Positions 18,027 through 26,786 of a DNA stretch of 64,000 nucleotides are shown here, one piece after another; the first letter of the stretch is position 1; every line of letters starts with the position of its first letter. This stretch comes from Rhodococcus rhodochrous. Its GTDB lineage: Bacteria > Actinomycetota > Actinomycetes > Mycobacteriales > Mycobacteriaceae. Both the position numbers and the translations under genes were made by a program. Below the pieces are notes generated by a model. That model was not told the origin of the DNA, searched no databases, and saw nothing but the letters and a program-made list of their open reading frames with translations. The stretch lies in the NCBI RefSeq assembly GCF_014854695.1, contig NZ_CP027557.1:1922001-1986000 (forward strand), read 5' to 3'.

Positions 18027-18104
18027 GGGAACCACGTTACGGAAGGGGAGGGTCTGCGACAGGATTTCCTGTCCACCTCGACGAACCGGCGTCACCCCGA
18101 CCCG

Positions 18105-18758
18105 TCACCGGTCGCCGGACGTCCGTCGCGGCCGCCACGCCGCCGCGCCCAGCAGGATCAGACGCATCTGTTTCTCCGCGCGCGTGACCACCTCCGATTC
18201 CTGCGCGCTGCCGGGACGTTCGACGGCGAGCAGGTCGAGGACGAAATCGAGCATCGCGGTCACCAGCAGGTCGGCGGCCATCTCGAGATCGTCGAAATCC
18301 CAGTCTTCGAGTCCCGGGGAGCGGCCCAGGTCGGCGGCGAGCTCGCTGGTCAGCAGGCGCAGTTCGACGGAGATCGCGGCGGCGACCTCGGGAACGCCGC
18401 CGTGGCGTTCGCGTGCCAGGAACCGGAAGGCCGCTTTGTGTGCCCGTACCTGCTGGACCAGCACGTCGAGGGATTGCCGCGCACCTGCCGGGCCGGGTGT
18501 GCGACGCGCGTCGCGCAGCAGGCGCCGCAGCACCCGCATCGTGTCCGCGGCAAGGGCGACACCGAGCTCGTCCATGGACGAGAAGTGCCGGTAGAACGCC
18601 GTGGGCACGATGCCCGCGTGACGGGCCACCTCCCTCAGGCTCAGCCCGCCGAGTCCCCGGTCGGCGGACAGGTCGAGGGCGGCGTCGAGAAGCGCCTGAC
18701 GTGTGCGTTCCTTGCGTTCGGCGCGTGTGGTCGGCGGAGGTACGGAAGCGGTGGACAC
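18105..18758 (-). CDS. TetR-family fatty-acid desaturase regulator, FabR/DesT-like
   Basis: A 217-residue regulator. The DNA-binding part GLSLREVARHAGIVPTAFYR, followed by HF.SMDELG, is nearly the same as in E. coli FabR and Pseudomonas DesT. These sense the unsaturated to saturated acyl-CoA ratio and repress desaturase genes. The C-terminal half keeps the family pattern (HKAAFRFLARERHGGVPEVAAAI). It is divergent from a reductase-desaturase pair, the partners that DesT controls, and the spacer contains an AGTG-N10-CACT palindrome. Function is inferred from family, context and operator together. Confidence 0.85.
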   Translation of the reverse strand: MSTASVPPPTTRAERKERTRQALLDAALDLSADRGLGGLSLREVARHAGIVPTAFYRHFSSMDELGVALAADTMRVLRRLLRDARRTPGPAGARQSLDVLVQQVRAHKAAFRFLARERHGGVPEVAAAISVELRLLTSELAADLGRSPGLEDWDFDDLEMAADLLVTAMLDFVLDLLAVERPGSAQESEVVTRAEKQMRLILLGAAAWRPRRTSGDR

Positions 18759-18823
18759 CCCCCGAGTCTAGGCACGACGTTCCGCGCGGTGTCCGTACAT
18801 CTGTGTCGGCAGTCACATCGGGG

Positions 18824-18878
18824 TTGACAGGCAGGTGTGTCCGGCTGTCACACTGATTTCAGTGCACATTCGTTCACT
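18824..18878 (+). promoter_or_regulatory. Desaturase promoter with FabR/DesT-type operator
   Basis: A perfect -35 element TTGACA is at 18824-18829, and a weak -10 lies near 18849-18854. Downstream, AGTGCACATTCGTTCACT at 18861-18878 has the AGTG.AC....GT.CACT symmetry of FabR/DesT sites, 35 bp before the reductase start. A second overlapping dyad, CACTGA-TT-TCAGTG, is at 18851-18864. Binding by the divergent FabR-like protein would block transcription. Confidence 0.65.
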
Positions 18879-18912
18879 GAGCACGCAGAGGTCTACCGAA
18901 AGGCGGACAGAC

Positions 18913-20031
18913 ATGATCGTGCGCGACCGTCCGACACCCGTCCCGCGCCCAGGTTCGTTGCGAAAGCTGCTGGTAGAGGCGCTTGGAATGCTGTCCTATC
19001 CGCATCACCCGGACCGCTACCTGGAACTCGCCGACCCGCTTCTCGTCACGTCGGCGAATTATGCCCGGATTACAGATGTGGACCGAAGTGCCACCGATTC
19101 GCTCACGGTCACGGTGCGCCCCGCGCAGCCGTGCCGACCCCTTCCCGGGCAGTACGTGACCGTGTCGGTCCGCATCGACGGCGTGCGGCACACGCGCTGC
19201 TACTCGCCGACGCTCGTCGACGCGGGGTCGAAGCGCCGGCCCGATCTGCGGTTCACTATCGGCAGGCATCCCGAGGGCACCGTCTCGCGCCACCTCCACG
19301 ACCGTGCGCAGGTCGGAGACGTCGTCGAACTCGGTTCTCCCGTAGGCGAGTTCGTGCTGCCGAGTCCGCGTCCCCGACGCCTGCTGTTCGTCGCCGCGGG
19401 CTCCGGGCTGACGCCGGTGCTGTCGATGCTGTCCGGTCTCGTCGCCGAGGGGTACGACGGGTCCGCCGTGCTGCTCTACTACACCCGCACCCCCGGACAC
19501 GTTCCGCGCCGCGCCGAACTCGAGGCGCTCGCGGACCGGCCCAACATCGAGATCGTCCACGCCCACACCCGCTCCGACGACGGGATGCTGCAGGGGCGGT
19601 TCGACCGCAGTCACCTCGCGGCCGTCGCACCCTGGTACGCCGACACGCCCACCTTCGTGTGCGGTCCGGCGGAGATGGTCACGAGCATTCGCGAGGTCTA
19701 CGCGGAGCGGGGCGCCGAGACCATGGTGAACACCGAGGAATTCGTCCTCGCGCCTCCGGTCGTGTCGACGGACGATGCCGGCGGTGAGATCTCATTCGCC
19801 GAATCCGGAGTCGTTGCCGAGAACACCGGGTCGACGCTGCTCGAGCAGGCCGAAGCGGCCGGGCTCACGCCCGAACACGGATGCCGCATGGGCATCTGCC
19901 ACAGCTGCACCGCCGTCCGGCTGTCGGGGTGCACGCGCGACGTGCGTACCGGCGACGTCGATTCGGAACCCGGCCGCCGCATCCGGATCTGTGTCAATGC
20001 CCCGGTCGGCGACGTCGCCGTCGAACTCTGA
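18913..20031 (+). CDS. Ferredoxin reductase with C-terminal [2Fe-2S] domain, desaturase electron donor
   Basis: A 372-residue protein with an FAD domain (RCYSPT), an NAD(P)H domain (FVAAGSGLTPVLSML, CGPAEM) and a C-terminal plant-type ferredoxin domain with cysteines in CRMGICHSC and a final C near RICVNAP. It passes electrons from NAD(P)H through FAD and the iron-sulfur cluster to the acyl desaturase encoded next, the role shown for Rv3230c with DesA3. The ATG at 18913 follows AAAGG. The operon is preceded by a FabR/DesT-like operator. Confidence 0.9.
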   Translation: MIVRDRPTPVPRPGSLRKLLVEALGMLSYPHHPDRYLELADPLLVTSANYARITDVDRSATDSLTVTVRPAQPCRPLPGQYVTVSVRIDGVRHTRCYSPTLVDAGSKRRPDLRFTIGRHPEGTVSRHLHDRAQVGDVVELGSPVGEFVLPSPRPRRLLFVAAGSGLTPVLSMLSGLVAEGYDGSAVLLYYTRTPGHVPRRAELEALADRPNIEIVHAHTRSDDGMLQGRFDRSHLAAVAPWYADTPTFVCGPAEMVTSIREVYAERGAETMVNTEEFVLAPPVVSTDDAGGEISFAESGVVAENTGSTLLEQAEAAGLTPEHGCRMGICHSCTAVRLSGCTRDVRTGDVDSEPGRRIRICVNAPVGDVAVEL

Positions 20032-20070
20032 ACCGACCGGTGGACACCACCGAAACCATTGGAGGACATC

Positions 20071-21327
20071 ATGTTCGGATTGTCCCTACCCACTGTCCCC
20101 TTCCTACCCTTCCTGTCCGGCCGCAGTTCTGCGGTCGAGAACGAACCGCTCGTCCTCGACCACGACAGTGTCGAGGAGATCGGCCGCGAACTCGACGCGC
20201 TGCGGGAGCAGACGCTCGCATCACTCGGTGACGAGGACCGCGAGTACCTCTACCGGATCATCAGGGCGCAGCGCGGATTCGAGATCGCCGGTCGCGGTCT
20301 GCTCTTCGTCGGATTCCTCCCGCCCGCATGGGTCGCCGGTGTCGCGGCGCTGAGCGTGTCGAAGATCCTCGACAACATGGAGATCGGGCACAACGTCATG
20401 CACGGTCAGTACGACTGGATGCGGGAACCGTCGCTGAATTCCCGTGTCTTCGAATGGGACACGGTGTGCCCGTCGGACCAGTGGCGACACTCGCACAACT
20501 ACGTGCACCACACCTACACCAACATCCTGGGCCAGGACCGCGACATCGGATACGGGATCCTGCGCATGGACCCGGCCCAGAAGTGGCATCCCTACTATCT
20601 CGGCAACCCGGTCTACGCGACCGCCCTCATGTTCCTGTTCGAGTGGGGCGTGATGATGCACGACGCGGAGGTCGACCGGATCGTCGCCGGCAAGCGGTCG
20701 TGGCGCGACGTGATCCCGATCGCGAAGGGATGGTGGCGCAAGGCCCGCCGTCAGGTGATCAAGGACTACATCGCGTTCCCACTGCTGAGCGGCCCGATGT
20801 TCGTCCCGACCCTGCTGGGCAACGTCACCGCCAACGTGGTGCGCAACGTGTGGGCGTACTCGATCATCTTCTGCGGCCACTTCCCGTCCGGCGTGCAGTC
20901 CTTCACCGAGGAGGAGACCGCCGACGAGACCCGTGGTGAGTGGTACGTCCGGCAGATGCTGGGCAGCGCGAACATCACCGGTTCCCCGCTGTTCCACATC
21001 ATGTCCGGCAACCTGTCGCACCAGATCGAGCACCACCTGTTCCCCGACCTGCCGGCGCACCGCTATCCGGAGCTCGCCCCGAAGGTCAGGGAACTGTGCG
21101 ACAAGCACGGACTTCCGTACAACACCGGTGGCCTCACCGCCCAGGTGACGTCGGTGTGGAAGAAGATCTTCACGCTTGCTCTCCCGCCCGGCTGGTTCGC
21201 GCCCGAACCCGAGTCGCAGGTGATCATCCAACGTCGTCGCTCCACCGATCGCCGGCTCGACGATGCGGGTACCCTCGCGGACGACACGATCGAGGGGGTC
21301 GACCATGGTGGGAAGATTCGAGCGTAA
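20071..21327 (+). CDS. Membrane acyl-CoA/acyl-lipid desaturase, DesA3-like
   Basis: A 418-residue integral membrane di-iron desaturase. The three histidine boxes are present: H107-H111 in GHNVMHGQ, HNYVHH at 142-147, and HQIEHHLFP near the C-terminal third. There is no fused cytochrome b5 domain, so it needs the reductase encoded 39 bp upstream. It probably puts the delta-9 double bond into stearoyl chains. The start at 20071 has GGAGG seven bases upstream. A small gene overlaps its 3' end. Confidence 0.92.
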   Translation: MFGLSLPTVPFLPFLSGRSSAVENEPLVLDHDSVEEIGRELDALREQTLASLGDEDREYLYRIIRAQRGFEIAGRGLLFVGFLPPAWVAGVAALSVSKILDNMEIGHNVMHGQYDWMREPSLNSRVFEWDTVCPSDQWRHSHNYVHHTYTNILGQDRDIGYGILRMDPAQKWHPYYLGNPVYATALMFLFEWGVMMHDAEVDRIVAGKRSWRDVIPIAKGWWRKARRQVIKDYIAFPLLSGPMFVPTLLGNVTANVVRNVWAYSIIFCGHFPSGVQSFTEEETADETRGEWYVRQMLGSANITGSPLFHIMSGNLSHQIEHHLFPDLPAHRYPELAPKVRELCDKHGLPYNTGGLTAQVTSVWKKIFTLALPPGWFAPEPESQVIIQRRRSTDRRLDDAGTLADDTIEGVDHGGKIRA

Positions 21328-21547
21328 CAAGGACACGATCCAGGAGGTCACCGAGTCGGCGGCCACCCACGTCGGCGCAATCGCGGGGATCATCACCGGA
21401 GCGGTCCGCGATGTCACCCGTGAGATCGGTGAACTGATCACCGACGCGATCGAGATGCGGGAGGCTGCTCGCGCGGCGCGCGACGACGAGGAACGCGGAG
21501 AAGGGCCGGCGACGTCGGATCGTCGCTCGGCCCCTCCCACGGAATAG
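21305..21547 (+). CDS. Small hypothetical protein overlapping the desaturase end
   Basis: An 80-residue product from ATG 21305, preceded by GAGGGGG at 21292-21298. It overlaps the desaturase by 23 bases in another frame. A helical N-terminal region contains a mildly hydrophobic stretch (HVGAIAGIITGAVRDVTREIG) and the tail is charged and proline-rich. It may be a small membrane-associated partner of the desaturase. I recognise no family, and the call rests on the ribosome site and on open coding for 60 codons beyond the desaturase stop. Confidence 0.55.
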   Translation: MVGRFERNKDTIQEVTESAATHVGAIAGIITGAVRDVTREIGELITDAIEMREAARAARDDEERGEGPATSDRRSAPPTE

Positions 21548-21572
21548 CGGATCGGAACAGCGGATCGAGTTC

Positions 21573-22520
21573 CTACCGCGCGGGGACGCTCGAGGTGGTG
21601 CGGGTGACGAACCCGGCCACCTCGTCGCGCATCTCGCCGCTGCGCGGCACCGCACCCGACATCCAGAAGGCGCCGTGCACGAGCCCGTCGAACCGGCGGA
21701 TCGTCACGTCCACGCCGGCCTCGCGTAGCCGTCGTCCGTAGAGCTCACCTTCGTCGCGGAGCACCTCGTTCTCGGTGGTGATCACCAGGGTCGGTGGCAG
21801 GCCGTCGACACCGGCCGCGCGTGCGGGAAGCGCATACGGAGTATCTGCGTCCTCGGGTGAGGTGAAGTACCGGTCGAGGAACCAGTCCATGTCGGCTGCC
21901 GTGACGATGTACCCCTCGGCGAACTCGTGGCGCGAGGGCAGGTCGGCAGCGCGGTCCAGCGCCGGGTAGATCAATACCTGTCCGCGCAGCGCCGGTGCGC
22001 CTTCGTCACGGACCCGCAACGCGACTCCTGCTGCGAGGTTGCCACCGGCGCTGTCGCCCATCACCACCAGGTTGTGCGGGTCGCCGCCGTGCGCGGCGAT
22101 GTGCGCGGTGACCCACTGCAACGCAGCCCACGCGTCGTCGGCCGCTGCGGGGAACGGATGTTCCGGCGCCAGGCGGTATCCCGCGGTCACGACGGTGGCC
22201 CCGGTCGCGCGGGCGACCGCCCGCGCCGGTTCGTCCACGACGGTGAGGTCACCCGCGACGAACCCGCCGCCGTGGAAGTAGAGCACCACCGGACGCGGCC
22301 CGGTGTCGGCCCCGGGGGTGTAGATCCGGAGGGGGAGACGGGTGCCGTCGCTCTCGTAGTGGGTCTCGTCCACACGCTCGACGTCCTGCGGTGGGAGTTG
22401 GAGGTCGGTGAAGGTCGCGATCGTCGCGCGGACCTGATCGACCGTCATCTGCGAGAACGACGTGAATCCCTGCTGCCGAAGTCCTGCGATGAGGCCGGCG
22501 GCGTGGTCGTCGAGTGCCAT
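21573..22520 (-). CDS. Alpha/beta hydrolase, hormone-sensitive-lipase-type esterase
   Basis: A 315-residue esterase with the HSL-family oxyanion motif YFHGGGFVAGD, nucleophile GDSAGGN, an acid in the TENEVLRDEGE region and the base in GLVHGAFW. The start at 22520 (MALDDHAAG) gives the usual family length. It lies 38 bp downstream of the Baeyer-Villiger monooxygenase, so it probably hydrolyses the ester or lactone that enzyme makes. Such pairs are common in ketone degradation. Confidence 0.88.
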   Translation of the reverse strand: MALDDHAAGLIAGLRQQGFTSFSQMTVDQVRATIATFTDLQLPPQDVERVDETHYESDGTRLPLRIYTPGADTGPRPVVLYFHGGGFVAGDLTVVDEPARAVARATGATVVTAGYRLAPEHPFPAAADDAWAALQWVTAHIAAHGGDPHNLVVMGDSAGGNLAAGVALRVRDEGAPALRGQVLIYPALDRAADLPSRHEFAEGYIVTAADMDWFLDRYFTSPEDADTPYALPARAAGVDGLPPTLVITTENEVLRDEGELYGRRLREAGVDVTIRRFDGLVHGAFWMSGAVPRSGEMRDEVAGFVTRTTSSVPAR

Positions 22521-22558
22521 GGGTGGTTTCCTTCCGGGAGGTGGGGGAATTCGGTGCT

Positions 22559-24202
22559 CTACGAGGCGGCCGGGACGGTGGCTCGTGCGGGGGCGAGGTC
22601 GAAGCCGACGTAACCGCCTTCGACAACCTCGGCGCAGACCTGCCGGTAGGTCGGGGCACCACCGAGGTAGACCATGCAGGCACGCGGTTTGCCGGGGATG
22701 TTCGCGCCCATGTACCACGAGTCGGTCTGCGGCAGCAGCGTCTGCTCGGCGATCTCGGTGGTGGTGCGCACCCAGTCGGCTTCGGCGTCGGGGGTGGGTT
22801 CGATGACGTCGAGATCGTGTGCGCGCAGGTACGCGATCGCGTCGGTCGCGAAATCGACGTGGTCCTCGATCGCCAGCGGCATGTTGTAGAGCACCGAGGG
22901 CGACTGCGGTCCGGTGATCGTGAACAGGTTGGGGAACTCGTTGCTCATGATGCCGAGATAGGTGCGCGGCCCGTGTGCCCACCTGTCGGCCAGGCGCACA
23001 CCGTTGCGGCCGCGGATGTCCATGGCCATGAGCGGTCCGGTCATCGCGTCGAAGCCGGTCGCGAGCACGATGGTGTCGACCTCGTAGGTGTGATCGCCGA
23101 CGCGCACACCGGTTTCGGTGATCTCGCTGATCGGGGTGCTCTTCACGTCGACGAGGTGCACATTGTCGCGGTTGTAGGCCTCGTAGTAGTTCGTCTCGAG
23201 CGGGGGACGTTTCGTGGCGTAGGCGTAGCCTCGGGGTGCGAGCGTGTCTGCCGTGGCAGGGTCCTGCACCCGCTCGCGGATCCGTTCGCGGATGTACTCG
23301 GCGGCGGTGTCGTTGGCCTTCCTGTCGAAGAGGATGTCCTGGAAGCTGTCGATGAACAGGCGGAACCCGCCCGCGTTCCAGCGTTCGTCGAACACCCGCC
23401 GACGCTCCTCGGCATCGACGGCGAGCGCCGACGGCTGCACCTGGTCGAACGGAACACCCAGGAAGTGGTTGCGTGCGGCCTCTCGCAGTTCGGGGTAGAC
23501 CTTCTTGGCGTCGTCGAGCACCTGCGGGTCGAGCGGGCCGTTCCCGAGTGGGGTGGCGAACTGCGGTGTGCGCTGGAAGACCACCAGTTCCGCGGCCTGT
23601 TGCGCGATCAGAGGGATTGCCTGGATCCCACTGGCGCCGGTGCCGATGATCGCGACGCGCCTGCCGGTGAAGTCGACGGGTTCGTGCGGCCAGTTACCGG
23701 TCAGCAGCACCTGTCCGCGGAAGTTGTCGATGCCTCCGAACTCGGGCTTCTTGGGGACCGAGAGGTTGCCGGCGCCGGAGATGAACCACCGGGCCGTCAC
23801 GGTCTCGCCGGTGTCGGTACGGACCGTCCACCACGAATTGTCGTCGTCCCAATGCACACCGATCACCCGCGTGCCGAACGTGATCGTCTTCCGAAGATCG
23901 AAGCGATCGGCCACATGGTTCAGGTAGCGGAGGATCTCCGGTTGCCCGGCGAACTTCTCGCTCCACTGCCATTCCTGCTGCAGGTCCTCGTCGAACGAGT
24001 ACGAGTAGTGGATCGACTCGATGTCGCAGCGGGCGCCGGGATAGCGGTTCCAGTACCAGGTGCCACCCACATCGTCGCCGGCCTCGAAGACCCGCACGGA
24101 CATGTTCATCCGGTCGCGCAATCTGTGCAGCGCGTACAGGCCGGCGAAACCGGCTCCTACGACGACGACGTCGGTGTCGGGGGTGATGGAGGAAGTGGTC
24201 AT
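22559..24202 (-). CDS. Baeyer-Villiger-type flavin monooxygenase with an altered fingerprint
   Basis: A 547-residue class B monooxygenase of the cyclohexanone/phenylacetone type. The FAD site is GAGFAG at residues 16-21, VGGTWYWNRYPGARCD follows, and the NADPH site is GTGASG at 187-192. The active-site arginine region KRPPLETNYYEAYNRDNV is kept. The type I fingerprint FxGxxxHxxxW[P/D] reads FRGQVLLTGNWP at 161-172: Leu167 (codon 23702-23704, CTG) replaces the usual His. The start at 24202 avoids an unconserved 28-residue extension. It would insert oxygen next to a ketone, feeding the esterase encoded downstream, if the His loss is tolerated. Confidence 0.85.
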   Translation of the reverse strand: MTTSSITPDTDVVVVGAGFAGLYALHRLRDRMNMSVRVFEAGDDVGGTWYWNRYPGARCDIESIHYSYSFDEDLQQEWQWSEKFAGQPEILRYLNHVADRFDLRKTITFGTRVIGVHWDDDNSWWTVRTDTGETVTARWFISGAGNLSVPKKPEFGGIDNFRGQVLLTGNWPHEPVDFTGRRVAIIGTGASGIQAIPLIAQQAAELVVFQRTPQFATPLGNGPLDPQVLDDAKKVYPELREAARNHFLGVPFDQVQPSALAVDAEERRRVFDERWNAGGFRLFIDSFQDILFDRKANDTAAEYIRERIRERVQDPATADTLAPRGYAYATKRPPLETNYYEAYNRDNVHLVDVKSTPISEITETGVRVGDHTYEVDTIVLATGFDAMTGPLMAMDIRGRNGVRLADRWAHGPRTYLGIMSNEFPNLFTITGPQSPSVLYNMPLAIEDHVDFATDAIAYLRAHDLDVIEPTPDAEADWVRTTTEIAEQTLLPQTDSWYMGANIPGKPRACMVYLGGAPTYRQVCAEVVEGGYVGFDLAPARATVPAAS

Positions 24203-24379
24203 CTGTCCTGGCTCCTCGGTATCGGGGATGTGGCTCCGGCGGGTGAACCGAAGGTCTGCATCGACGATGACGTGGATCACACTCATGGACTCGGGGTGAA
24301 TTACCCCATTCGATACCTGTGTTGGCCGTCACACGACCACCCGGGTATGTTGGGCCCACTATCTCTGAGAAGCGTGACG

Positions 24380-26764
24380 ATGGAATCTGCCCTGTCGGAA
24401 TCTGCACCACCCCGCACCGCGGGGCCCACCCGTTCGGTGACGACCTTCGTCGGTCGCCGTCGCGAGATCGACGAGGCCCGGTCGTGTCTCCAGCGGACCC
24501 GGCTGCTGACGATCCTCGGTCCGGGCGGAGTGGGGAAGACCCGGGTGGCCGAGGAACTGGCGGTGCGTACCTCGCGGGCGTTCCGTGATTCGTTCCGCTG
24601 GATCGATCTGGCGGTGGTGCGGGATCCGGAGTCCGTTCCCTCGGCTGCGGCGGCCGCTCTGGGCGTGACCGACCAGTCCACCAGACCCGTGATGGACAAG
24701 ATCATCGATCGTCTCCGCGACCAGCACATGCTGATCGTGGTCGACAACTGCGAACACCTGATCGCGACCGTGGCCGACTTCGTCGCTGCCGTCCTCGGTG
24801 ATGCACCGGAGGTGCGGATCCTCGCAACGAGTCGTGAGCCGCTCGCGGTGGCAGGGGAGACGGAGTATGTGCTTCCACCTCTGACGACACCGGAGGGATC
24901 GACGGGGAACCGGGCGGCCGATCTCGAGCGGTTCGAAGCGGTGGGTCTGCTTGCGGAACGGGCTCGGCAGGTGGTCCCGGACTTCGAGGTGACCGATGAC
25001 AATGCCGATGCCGTGGCGCAACTGTGCATCGCGCTCGACGGCGTGCCGCTCGCTCTCGAACTCGCGGCCACCCGGCTGCGTTCGTTGTCTCCGGCACAAC
25101 TCGTCGACCGACTCGATCGTCGTTTCGCACTGCTCACCGGAGGCAGTCGCGTGGCGGTGCCACGGCAGCAGACGTTGCGCGCCCTGATCGACTGGAGCTA
25201 CGAACTGTGCTCCGACGCCGAGCGGACGCTGTGGGCGCGGTTGTCGGTGTTCACCGGCAGTTTCGACCTCGAAGCCGCGGAGACCGTCTGCGCCGACGAC
25301 GATCTGCCGAGCGAGCAGGTCATCGACCTGCTCGACAGATTGATCGCGAAATCGCTTGTGGGTGTCGATCGTTCGTCGTCGGTGTTGAGATACTCGCAAT
25401 TGGTGACCGTGCGCGAGTACGGACACGAACTGCTCGACGCCCGCGGGGAACGCGAGCAGCTGTACCGGCGGCATTGCGAGCACTATCTCGACCGTGCCCG
25501 CCGCTGCGCCGAGAGCTGGTACGGGCCGAGACAATCCGCCCTGCTGTCGTCGATGCGCGCCGACCACGCGGATTTCATGGCCGCGCTCGACCGGTCGATC
25601 CGGAACGACGACGAACTCGCCACGGGGGCGGCACTCGCCGTCGCGCTGCGCTATCACTGGATCGCGGGCGGCTACCTGTCCACCGGGCGGGCCCGGCTCG
25701 AACGACTCCTGCAACGACTTCCGCTCTCGAGCAGCGAGCGCGGCAACGTGCTGTGGGTGACCGCGTGGACGGCTCTCATCCAGGGAGATCGCGACGGAGC
25801 GGCGGTCCACCTCGACGAGTGTCGTTCGATCGCAGACGAATCCGGCGACGTACGGTTGCGGGCTCATTGCGATCACTGGAGCGCTCTGCACGCACTGTTC
25901 TGCGGGGCGACGGCCGAGGCGATCGACCTCTACCTCCGTGCGGCCCGGGTGCATCGTGCGCACGGCGACCACGCCGCCCACCTGACCTGCCTGTTCCAGC
26001 TGGCGATGGCGCAGACCTACGACGGGCGACTCGACGACGCCCTGGAGACGTGCGCTCGTGTCGTCGAGATGGCGGATCAGCACGGCGAGCGGTGGAACAA
26101 AGCCTATGCGCTGTGGGTCTCGGGACTCGCCCATTTCCGTCTCGGGCGCCTCGACTCCGCGGTCGACGCGGCGAACGGTGCCCTGGCCGTACAGCGCGAC
26201 TTCGAGGACAAGATCTGCACGGCGCTGTCGCTCGAGTTGCTGGCCTGGTCGGCGGGCGCCGAAGACGATCCGGAGAAGGCGGCACGGCTGTTCGGGGCCG
26301 CACGGACGGTGTGGCAGCTCCTCGGTACGACGATCGCAGCATTCGGACCGCATATCGAGCAGGACTCGATCGCAGCGGAACGTCGCCTCCGGGACAAGGT
26401 GGGCGAGACGGACTCCGTCGGATCGCCTCACCCGCAGTCCGGCACGACCATCGTCGATCTCGTGGACAGCGCGCTGGAGCCGAGGAAGTCCTCGGGGAGA
26501 CGGGCCTCGCGTGCTCCGGTCTCCGAACGGCGGCACCGCGGTGGAGGCGAGTCCGCCTCCCGGACATCCCCACTGACGAAGAGGGAGCAGGAGATCGCGG
26601 GACTCGTCGCCGGAGGTCTGAGCAATCGCGCGATCGCCGACCGGCTCGTGATCTCACGCCGGACCGTCGACGGTCACGTCGAACGGATACTCGACAAACT
26701 CGGCGTGCACTCCCGCACACAGGTCGTCTCGTGGTTGCACGGCCACGAAGCGCCCCGAGTGTGA
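24380..26764 (+). CDS. Large ATP-binding LuxR-family transcriptional regulator (LAL-like)
   Basis: A 794-residue regulator. An N-terminal NB-ARC-like ATPase has Walker A LGPGGVGKTR and a Walker B-like LIVVDNCEH. A middle part of helical tetratricopeptide-like repeats follows. The C-terminal LuxR helix-turn-helix is SPLTKREQEIAGLVAGGLSNRAIADRLVISRRTVDGHVERILDKLGV. It is divergent from the monooxygenase-esterase operon with a 177-bp spacer, so it probably activates that operon. The start is uncertain: GTG 24374 and ATG 24347 are also in frame and no site has a strong ribosome signal. Confidence 0.87.
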   Translation: MESALSESAPPRTAGPTRSVTTFVGRRREIDEARSCLQRTRLLTILGPGGVGKTRVAEELAVRTSRAFRDSFRWIDLAVVRDPESVPSAAAAALGVTDQSTRPVMDKIIDRLRDQHMLIVVDNCEHLIATVADFVAAVLGDAPEVRILATSREPLAVAGETEYVLPPLTTPEGSTGNRAADLERFEAVGLLAERARQVVPDFEVTDDNADAVAQLCIALDGVPLALELAATRLRSLSPAQLVDRLDRRFALLTGGSRVAVPRQQTLRALIDWSYELCSDAERTLWARLSVFTGSFDLEAAETVCADDDLPSEQVIDLLDRLIAKSLVGVDRSSSVLRYSQLVTVREYGHELLDARGEREQLYRRHCEHYLDRARRCAESWYGPRQSALLSSMRADHADFMAALDRSIRNDDELATGAALAVALRYHWIAGGYLSTGRARLERLLQRLPLSSSERGNVLWVTAWTALIQGDRDGAAVHLDECRSIADESGDVRLRAHCDHWSALHALFCGATAEAIDLYLRAARVHRAHGDHAAHLTCLFQLAMAQTYDGRLDDALETCARVVEMADQHGERWNKAYALWVSGLAHFRLGRLDSAVDAANGALAVQRDFEDKICTALSLELLAWSAGAEDDPEKAARLFGAARTVWQLLGTTIAAFGPHIEQDSIAAERRLRDKVGETDSVGSPHPQSGTTIVDLVDSALEPRKSSGRRASRAPVSERRHRGGGESASRTSPLTKREQEIAGLVAGGLSNRAIADRLVISRRTVDGHVERILDKLGVHSRTQVVSWLHGHEAPRV

Positions 26765-26786
26765 GCGAGCAGGGCGGCGATCCGGA

